NCBI GenBank assembly: GCA_036567205.1
Contig: DATCVA010000224.1
Span: 1-5,473 of the forward strand
Length of the DNA: 5,473 nt
Direction: 5' to 3'
DNA from: DATCVA01 sp036567205
Lineage (GTDB): Bacteria > Pseudomonadota > Gammaproteobacteria > Burkholderiales > Burkholderiaceae_B
Of the stretch, positions 1 to 4,504 are shown one piece after another. Each line of letters opens with the position of its first letter. The stretch's first letter is position 1. The position numbers were made by a program, and so were the translations under genes. The notes under the pieces were generated by a model. It had not been told where the DNA came from. It saw only the letters and a program-made list of their open reading frames with translations, and searched no databases.

Positions 1-156
1 GTATCGGCCTGTGTGCTTGCCCTTGCCTTGCATGAAATCGGCAAAGACGACGTATTCGTTTACGACGGCTCGTGGTCCGAGTGGGGCGCGCATCCCGAAG
101 CAGCTGTCCAAACCGGTCCGCATTGTGTAAAAGAGGAAAACAAAGATGATTTATGA
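1..156 (+). CDS. Sulfurtransferase, 3-mercaptopyruvate/thiosulfate type (3' end only)
   Basis: Only the last 51 codons are present, ending in TGA at 154-156; the gene starts outside the window. The visible tail starts V-S-A-C and carries a YDGSWSEWG stretch followed by H-P. This matches the C-terminus of tandem-rhodanese sulfurtransferases (SseA/TST type), where the active-site loop CGSG(V/T) sits directly before this segment and GSWSEW follows some 25 residues later. The catalytic cysteine would therefore lie just left of base 1 and cannot be checked. Such enzymes move sulfane sulfur from 3-mercaptopyruvate or thiosulfate to thiol acceptors or cyanide; which donor applies here cannot be decided from the tail. 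The reading frame overlaps the next start by 11 bp, so the gene belongs to the downstream operon. That fits a role in supplying persulfide to the dioxygenase at 1338. Confidence 0.85.
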   Translation, partial: VSACVLALALHEIGKDDVFVYDGSWSEWGAHPEAAVQTGPHCVKEENKDDL

Positions 157-466
157 ACTGAAGAAATACACCGCGCATTCGGGTAAGTACAGTGCCCTGA
201 CGTCTCGCTTTGTGGAAAAGACACTGCCCATATTCAAGCGGCTGGACATCGAGGTAACAAATTGCTGGGTCTCACCAGAGGAAGCGAATGTCTTCTTCTA
301 TTTAACGCGCTTTCCTACAGAAGAGGCGCGTATTGCCGCATGGGAAGCTTTCGCTGCAGACGAAGAATGGCGGCAGATCAAACTTCAAAGTGAAGTCGAA
401 GGCCCATTGCTTGCCGAGCAAAGCAAGACTTTATTGACATCGGCAGAGTTTTTTTCACATGAATAG
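146..466 (+). CDS. NIPSNAP family protein
   Basis: This 106-residue protein has the size and pattern of a bacterial NIPSNAP domain (ferredoxin-like, dimeric alpha/beta barrel). It opens with MIYELKKYT as the first strand, has LPIFKRLDIEV near residues 27-37, a C-W pair at 40-41, a central strand near VFFYLTRF (about 49-56), and the typical R-x-A-x-W-x-x-F-A-x-D-x-x-W segment near 62-75. No signal peptide or membrane segment is seen, so it should be cytosolic. The start is well supported: AGAGGA at 132-137 lies 8 nt before the ATG. The start overlaps the sulfurtransferase stop by 11 bp and its own stop overlaps the next gene by 8 bp, so translational coupling is likely. The molecular function of bacterial NIPSNAP proteins is largely undefined. 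In catabolic operons they are sometimes proposed to act as small-molecule binding or isomerase/monooxygenase-like proteins, but nothing here proves a reaction. Confidence 0.85.
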   Translation: MIYELKKYTAHSGKYSALTSRFVEKTLPIFKRLDIEVTNCWVSPEEANVFFYLTRFPTEEARIAAWEAFAADEEWRQIKLQSEVEGPLLAEQSKTLLTSAEFFSHE

Positions 467-1277
467 CAACGAGCGTCGCCACCAAGGGGCCATTGACGTC
501 GGCGGACATAAGTTTTTCGTTATTGACGAAGGCCCCATTGATGCTCCCAGCATCGTGTTTAGCCATTCAGTTATGACCGATTCCGGTATGTGGCAGCAAC
601 AGGCCGACGCCCTGAACAGGAATTTTCGCGTTATCCGCTACGACAGCCGGGGTCATGGGAAAACTCTCCATGTTGGCGGTGACTACTCTACCTGCCTATT
701 GGCGGATGATCTTGTTTCTCTTCTCGATGCGTTGGGTCTTGAACGGATGCATTTCGTAGGGCTGTCGCTGGGTGGAATTCTTGGTTTCGACTTGGCGCAC
801 AGGTATTCTGATCGCTTGCATAGCCTTGTCATATGCGACGCACGGCCAGACTCGCCCGAGGAGTTTGCGCGGCCCTGGGACGACCGTATTGAAACGGCTC
901 GTAGCGAGGGGATGTCGGCACTGGTGGAGCCCACTATGGCGCGTTGGTTCGGATCCTGTTTTCTTGAAACAGCGGCAGCAGAACGTATAAGGACGATGAT
1001 TCGACATACATCGGTAGAAGGGTTTGTTGCCACGGCGCGCGCATTGCAGGCTTACGATTATCGTGACACGGCCTCTTCATTTTCGGCCCCCTCCACCTTC
1101 ATTGTCGGCGAGAACGATGGCGTGCTGCCCGATATCATGCGCGCATTTGCAAAAAGCTGTAAGAATGCAGATTTTGTGTCGGTACCTTCTGCCGGACATC
1201 TGCCGAACATAGAAAATCCGATCGCTTTTAATGCGGCGTTAGACGCTCATTTCAAACGGTGTTCCAGTTCAAACTAA
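459..1277 (+). CDS. Alpha/beta hydrolase (3-oxoadipate enol-lactonase-like)
   Basis: A 272-residue single-domain alpha/beta hydrolase. The oxyanion-side motif is F-S-H-S at 34-37 (family usual HG or HS). YDSRGHGKT at 61-69 is the strand-4 turn typical of PcaD-like and haloperoxidase-like hydrolases. The nucleophile elbow is G-L-S-L-G-G with Ser103, the acid is Asp220 in GENDG, and the base is His247 in SAGHLPNIE. The triad is complete, so the enzyme should be active. A variable cap region spans about 130-195. Closest in style to 3-oxoadipate enol-lactonases, but no other beta-ketoadipate gene is present, so a different ester, thioester or lactone substrate is likely. The ATG overlaps the NIPSNAP stop by 8 bp, with only a weak purine stretch (GCAGAG) upstream. 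The gene ends with tandem TAA TAA. It lies between sulfurtransferase and persulfide dioxygenase genes, which suggests it releases or prepares a sulfur-containing substrate (inference). Confidence 0.9.
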   Translation: MNSNERRHQGAIDVGGHKFFVIDEGPIDAPSIVFSHSVMTDSGMWQQQADALNRNFRVIRYDSRGHGKTLHVGGDYSTCLLADDLVSLLDALGLERMHFVGLSLGGILGFDLAHRYSDRLHSLVICDARPDSPEEFARPWDDRIETARSEGMSALVEPTMARWFGSCFLETAAAERIRTMIRHTSVEGFVATARALQAYDYRDTASSFSAPSTFIVGENDGVLPDIMRAFAKSCKNADFVSVPSAGHLPNIENPIAFNAALDAHFKRCSSSN

Positions 1278-1290
1278 TAAACAAAGCACG

Positions 1291-1328
1291 TCTCGGACGC
1301 CCATTACGGGGCGCCGTGAACCTTTTTT
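1291..1328 (+). terminator. Possible terminator or attenuator hairpin before the dioxygenase gene
   Basis: In the 60-bp gap after the hydrolase, CGG-a-CGCCC (1294-1302) pairs with GGGCGCCG (1309-1316) around a 6-nt loop, with one bulged A at 1297. Two more pairs (1291-1292 with 1318-1319) extend the stem past a T-T mismatch. After three bases comes a run of six T (1323-1328). This resembles an intrinsic terminator, but the bulge and mismatch weaken it, and the next gene on the same strand starts only 9 bases after the T run. It could give partial read-through or mRNA processing rather than full termination. Confidence 0.4.
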
Positions 1329-1337
1329 GACACTAGC

Positions 1338-2045
1338 ATGCGGCCACTACAGTTATTTGATTCCGAGTCATCCTCATACACATATATTGTGGTGGCACAG
1401 GGTAGCAACGAAGCCATTATTATTGATCCGGTAGACAGGCATTACGAACGGGATCTTCTGCAGCTAGAGCGCCTGAACCTTAGGCTGATGTATATTCTCG
1501 AAACGCATGTACACGCCGACCACATTACCTCCGCGGGCAGGCTCCGTCAGGCGACTGGCGCCAAGATTGCCGTGGCTGATCTGTGTCGATTTGAGGGCGC
1601 TGATATACAGCTACAGGAGTCGGGAGTTATACGCTTTGGCGTTACGGACCAGTTAACAGCACTGTGTACGCCCGGTCATACCGCAGGAAGCATGTCATTC
1701 CTGTGGCACGATAATGTGTTCACGGGTGACAGCTTAATGATAAACGGCTGCGGCCGTACGGACTTCCAGGGAGGCAGCGCAAAAGCGCTTTACGAAAGTG
1801 TGGTTGAAAAATTGTTTGCATTGCCCGATAACACCTTAGTTTGGCCTGGCCACGATTACAACGGTCATTTCGTCTCGTCGATTGCCTGGGAAAAGAAAAA
1901 TAATAGGCGCTTTGCGGGGCGGCGGAAAGACGATTTTATTGATTTAATGGCAAACCTTCAGCTTGCGCCGCCCAGAATGCTGGACGTCGCCGTTCCCGCT
2001 AACCGTAAATTAGGGGTGCACAATTCCTTCGAATCGCATGAGTAA
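1338..2045 (+). CDS. Persulfide dioxygenase, ETHE1-like metallo-beta-lactamase-fold protein
   Basis: A 235-residue MBL-fold protein with strong ETHE1 character. It has an N-terminal LFDSESSSYTY (residues 6-16), IIDPV at 28-32, the metal motif THVHADH at 56-62, His114 in TPGHTAGS, Asp131 in FTGDSL, the family signature GCGRTDFQGG (137-146) and His172 in WPGHDYNG. By analogy with human ETHE1, the mononuclear iron should be held by His57, His114 and Asp131. All three are present, so an active enzyme is expected. The family oxidises glutathione persulfide with O2 to sulfite and glutathione in the cytosol. Length fits the family (about 235-250). The ATG is the only possible start, because an in-frame TGA lies at 1317-1319 and the N-terminus matches the family, yet no Shine-Dalgarno sequence precedes it, only a T-rich tract. 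Rhodanese-dioxygenase fusions and neighbours are known in bacteria, so the sulfurtransferase upstream fits. The stop overlaps the transporter start by 8 bp. Confidence 0.93.
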   Translation: MRPLQLFDSESSSYTYIVVAQGSNEAIIIDPVDRHYERDLLQLERLNLRLMYILETHVHADHITSAGRLRQATGAKIAVADLCRFEGADIQLQESGVIRFGVTDQLTALCTPGHTAGSMSFLWHDNVFTGDSLMINGCGRTDFQGGSAKALYESVVEKLFALPDNTLVWPGHDYNGHFVSSIAWEKKNNRRFAGRRKDDFIDLMANLQLAPPRMLDVAVPANRKLGVHNSFESHE

Positions 2046-3270
2046 TACCATGGCGAGGCAAGCCGGTGTAGATGCCGCCAGGACAGATGCCTTGCCGTTG
2101 ATGGCGATTCCGCTTTTATCGCTGGCCGCATTTTCGGTATCTGTATCTGCACGGATCATTGATCCTTTGCTGCCTCTGTTCGCCACTGAATTTAATATCT
2201 CGCTTGGCGTTGCGTCTGCAGCGGTTACCCTTTTTGCCATAGCCTATGGCATTGCGCAAATCATATTTGGTCCCTTGGGGGACCGGTTCGGGAAGTACCG
2301 GGTTATTGCATTGGTAAGCGTGGCGAGCGCACTCAGTGCATTGCTTTGTGGTTTTGCACTGAACTTTTCGACGCTGCTGGCCGGCCGTCTTCTGGCAGGT
2401 CTTACCGCAGCCGCTGTCATACCCCTGTCCATGGCGTGGATCGGCGATGTTGTGCCATACCAGCATCGTCAGACAGTCCTTGCCCGTTTTATGGTTGGGC
2501 AAATCCTGGGGGTTTCTGCAGGGTCGTTTTTCGGCGGGCTTGTTGCTGATAATTTCAGCTGGCGCCTGCCTTTTTTTGTGATGGCATTAACCTTCCTGGC
2601 AACGGGTATAGCCTTGTTGTATTTGAACCGGCGTTTGCCTGCTCGCACAGGAAGGGTGGGCAGGGTGGCCCCTTCCATCTTCAGATTGACAATCAGCGAG
2701 TTTCGGCAGGTATTTGCCAATCCATGGGCGAAGATCGTCCTTGTGTGTGTGTTTCTGGAAGGGACATTTATCTTTGGCGCACTTTCCTTTATTCCCGCCT
2801 ATATTTATGAAGTCTTCGGAACGTCGTTAACGGCTGCTGGCTCGTTATTGATGCTCTTTGGACTGGGCGGTTTGTCGTTCGTGCTTTGTGCGAAACAGGT
2901 GTTGCGACAATTTGGCGAGCGGGGCGTGGTATGTGTTGGAGGATTGCTGGCCGGTATTTCACTGATAGCAATGGGCCTGGCGCCTGCGTGGTGGTGGATG
3001 GTGCCATGCTGCTTCATTGCGGGTTTTGGCTTTTATCTTCTGCACAATACATTGCAGGTTAATGCAACACAGATGGCGCCGGAACGACGGGGAGTAGCGG
3101 TGTCAGCCTTCGCCGCCAGTTTCTATTTAGGCCAGGCCACAGGAGTCAGCGCCGGCGGTATGCTCTTGATGATAACCAGAACAAGTCATGTTCTGGTTAT
3201 CGGCGGGGCTGGGGTGCTGCTGGTGGCTATAGCTTTTTTTTGGACTTTACGGCATAGGCCAGTAGCATGA
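2038..3270 (+). CDS. MFS transporter, 12-TM drug:H+ antiporter (DHA1)-like
   Basis: A 410-residue hydrophobic protein with about 12 predicted membrane helices, split by a basic cytoplasmic loop near residues 195-225 after helix 6, as in the major facilitator superfamily. Motif A is clear between helices 2 and 3 (G78-PLGDRFGKYR, 78-88). Helix 4 carries the conserved Arg117 in LLAGRLLAG. Helix 5 has G-x-x-x-G patterns (158-167) and ends in NFSWRLPFF (172-180), typical of DHA1 proton antiporters. The substrate cannot be read from sequence. As the last gene of a sulfur-related operon it may import the organosulfur substrate or export a product such as sulfite (inference). The start at 2038 overlaps the dioxygenase stop by 8 bp without a good ribosome binding site, so coupling is likely; an alternative ATG is at 2050. 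The 3' end contains a strong inverted repeat (3171-3201) and a run of eight T (3234-3241). Confidence 0.9.
   Translation: MSNTMARQAGVDAARTDALPLMAIPLLSLAAFSVSVSARIIDPLLPLFATEFNISLGVASAAVTLFAIAYGIAQIIFGPLGDRFGKYRVIALVSVASALSALLCGFALNFSTLLAGRLLAGLTAAAVIPLSMAWIGDVVPYQHRQTVLARFMVGQILGVSAGSFFGGLVADNFSWRLPFFVMALTFLATGIALLYLNRRLPARTGRVGRVAPSIFRLTISEFRQVFANPWAKIVLVCVFLEGTFIFGALSFIPAYIYEVFGTSLTAAGSLLMLFGLGGLSFVLCAKQVLRQFGERGVVCVGGLLAGISLIAMGLAPAWWWMVPCCFIAGFGFYLLHNTLQVNATQMAPERRGVAVSAFAASFYLGQATGVSAGGMLLMITRTSHVLVIGGAGVLLVAIAFFWTLRHRPVA
3171..3201. repeat. Perfect 13-bp inverted repeat inside the MFS gene
   Basis: GATAACCAGAACA (3171-3183) is followed by a 5-nt spacer AGTCA and its exact reverse complement TGTTCTGGTTATC (3189-3201). 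It covers the codons for roughly residues 378-388, in the last transmembrane region. No T run follows directly on either strand, so it is not a standard intrinsic terminator. It could form a hairpin in the mRNA or bind a dimeric protein. No function is assigned. Confidence 0.7.
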
Positions 3271-3301
3271 TTGGGCAACATGCTTCATCGGCGGGAAGGT
3301 T

Positions 3302-3751
3302 TTAACGTGCGATCGTTAATTGCTCGCCTTGACTACCGAACTCTCTTTGTCGAATTCGCCGTAAAAGTTCTCGCAACTGTTCTGCTTCCGACGTGGAAAG
3401 TCCGTCCAGGAAGTCTTCTTCAGCGGTAGCTGCCAGTTTTATACAGCGGGTTAATTTGCGTTTTCCCGCAGGGGTATGCTGAAGGAGGGCTACGCGACGG
3501 TTATCCACGTCATCGCTTCGGCTTACCAGTCCTTTTAGCTCGAGCGCTTTGATAAGCTCGCCCATGGACTGAGGCGTTATATTCGTTTGCCTGGCCAAAA
3601 CAGCAGAGGAACTGGTCGCGTCGGTGCGGATAAGGCTAAGCACCATGTATTGGGTTGGTGTGAGGTTTTCGGCTTGTAGAGCGATTTCGAGTCGTCGCCT
3701 GACTGCCTGAAATACCTGCTGACTTAGAAAAAAGATGGATGGTTGAGTCAT
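3302..3751 (-). CDS. MarR family transcriptional regulator
   Basis: With the start at 3751 the protein has 149 residues, normal for MarR. The N-terminal helix (1-25) and C-terminal helices (about 98-140) form the dimer region. The winged helix-turn-helix covers about 31-97, with L-T-P-x-Q-Y at 30-35, the recognition helix near T59-P-Q-S-M-G-E-L-I-K-A-L-E, then K-G-L-V-S-R and the wing D-D-V-D-N-R-R-V-A-L (80-89), whose D-x-R-R/V pattern is the family hallmark. An alternative ATG at 3769 adds six residues but has no ribosome site and abuts the operator repeat; 3751 has an AGG 4 nt upstream, so I prefer it. The gene converges on the transporter (31-bp gap, no clear terminator) and diverges from the isomerase at 3872. 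MarR proteins usually repress their own and neighbouring genes and release DNA on binding phenolic ligands or on oxidation. No effector can be named. The single Cys in the protein is in the C-terminal part (R-C-I-K-L). Confidence 0.92.
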   Translation of the reverse strand: MTQPSIFFLSQQVFQAVRRRLEIALQAENLTPTQYMVLSLIRTDATSSSAVLARQTNITPQSMGELIKALELKGLVSRSDDVDNRRVALLQHTPAGKRKLTRCIKLAATAEEDFLDGLSTSEAEQLRELLRRIRQREFGSQGEQLTIAR

Positions 3752-3770
3752 GTTGCCTGTAAACTTCATA

Positions 3771-3791
3771 ATACTAAGTATGGCTTAGTAT
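3771..3791. promoter_or_regulatory. Probable MarR operator (8-bp inverted repeat)
   Basis: ATACTAAG (3771-3778), a 5-bp spacer TATGG, and CTTAGTAT (3784-3791) form a perfect inverted repeat. Size, symmetry and AT-rich half-sites fit binding of a MarR dimer. It overlaps the downstream end of the -10 box and the expected transcription start of the marR gene, so binding would block it. The left half also forms a smaller ATACT-A-AGTAT near-palindrome (3771-3781). No second copy was seen in this window. Confidence 0.65.
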
Positions 3792-3818
3792 CATAAAGCA
3801 TTCTGAATGGTTTGTAAC
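3790..3818 (-). promoter_or_regulatory. Candidate sigma-70 promoter of the marR gene
   Basis: Read on the minus strand, GTTACA (3818-3813; 4 of 6 matches to TTGACA) is followed after 17 bp by TATGAT (3795-3790; 5 of 6 matches to TATAAT). Transcription would begin near 3783, inside the inverted repeat, about 30 nt before the preferred ATG. No equally good promoter was found for the divergent gene at 3872. Confidence 0.5.
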
Positions 3819-3871
3819 TGCGGACCCCGCATCGGGCGCGTCCTGCCCACCCCAGCAAAACGAGACATAAC

Positions 3872-4504
3872 ATGCAGTCGCCCATTGCGTTTTACTTTGA
3901 TTTCTTTTCGCCCTATGGCTATTTCGCTTCGACCCAAATCGAGGCGCTGGCGGCCAGGCATGGCCGTAGCGTGGACTGGCGGCCCATGCTACTAGGCGTG
4001 ACCGTCATGCAGATCATGGGTATGAAGCCCTTGATGGAAACACCCTTGAAATCTGACTACATCCGGCACGACAAGGTCCGCATGGCCCAATTGCTGGGCG
4101 TGCCCTTTGCTGACCATGGTCTATCGGGCGTGCAGTCGGTGAATGCCTTACGCGCCTTTCTCTGGCTTAAAGCGCAAGATCCGGTACAGGCGGTAGCCTT
4201 CGCCCATGCTATGTATCGGCGTCTTTGGGTAGAAGGGCTCGACATTACCCCGGCCGAAGTTTCGGCGCACGAAGTGGCAGTGCTGGGCGGTGATGCAGAC
4301 GCCTTGCTGGTTGCCATCAATAGTGCGGAATTGAAGCAGGCGTTGCGCGCGGAAGTGCAGGCATCCATCGATCTTGGCGTGTTCGGCGCGCCGTATTTCA
4401 TCGTTGATGGCGAACCGTTCTGGGGCGTGGACCGATTGTGGATGCTGGAGCACTGGTTGACCCACCGCAGTTGGGCCGCCAGCGCTGATCCAGTTCAACT
4501 TTAG
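3872..4504 (+). CDS. 2-hydroxychromene-2-carboxylate isomerase / DsbA family (kappa-GST-like)
   Basis: A 210-residue DsbA-fold protein of the HCCA isomerase/GST-kappa group. The N-terminal strand and active-site turn read FYFDFFSPYGYFAS (7-20), with Ser13 in the position of the glutathione-activating serine of NahD-like isomerases. It has no CXXC, so it is not a disulfide oxidoreductase. The helical insert spans about 45-150. The C-terminal thioredoxin-fold part has the cis-proline in GVFGAPYFIVDG (Pro174) and the family F-W-G-x-D-R-L (183-189). HCCA isomerases use glutathione to isomerise 2-hydroxychromene-2-carboxylate in naphthalene breakdown, but no other nah gene is present, so the real substrate is open. 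Cytosolic; no signal peptide. The start is supported by fold homology but has only a poor ribosome site (CGAGA). Its 5' flank is shared with the divergent marR gene, and its stop overlaps the convergent ligase stop by 4 bp. GC content is higher than in the genes to the left. Confidence 0.88.
   Translation: MQSPIAFYFDFFSPYGYFASTQIEALAARHGRSVDWRPMLLGVTVMQIMGMKPLMETPLKSDYIRHDKVRMAQLLGVPFADHGLSGVQSVNALRAFLWLKAQDPVQAVAFAHAMYRRLWVEGLDITPAEVSAHEVAVLGGDADALLVAINSAELKQALRAEVQASIDLGVFGAPYFIVDGEPFWGVDRLWMLEHWLTHRSWAASADPVQL

Noticed and set aside
1327..1332. Exact TTGACA that could be a -35 box for the dioxygenase gene
   Set aside because: With 16-19 bp spacing no TATAAT-like hexamer follows (for example CAGTTA at 1350-1355), and the start of transcription would fall inside the coding sequence of a well-supported start.
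2116..2502. A 128-codon open frame on the minus strand
   Set aside because: Antisense to the transmembrane coding region of the MFS gene, with a low-complexity polar composition and no family resemblance.
3271..3301. Terminator between the convergent MFS and marR genes
   Set aside because: The 31-bp gap shows no stem followed by a T run on either strand; only a short TTTT at 3299-3302 is present.
3820..3855. Hairpin in the leader of the isomerase gene (GGACCCC with GGG-CGC-GTCC)
   Set aside because: The pairing needs a 3-nt asymmetric bulge, there is no T run, and such pairing is common in G+C-rich leaders, so it is not called as a regulatory element.
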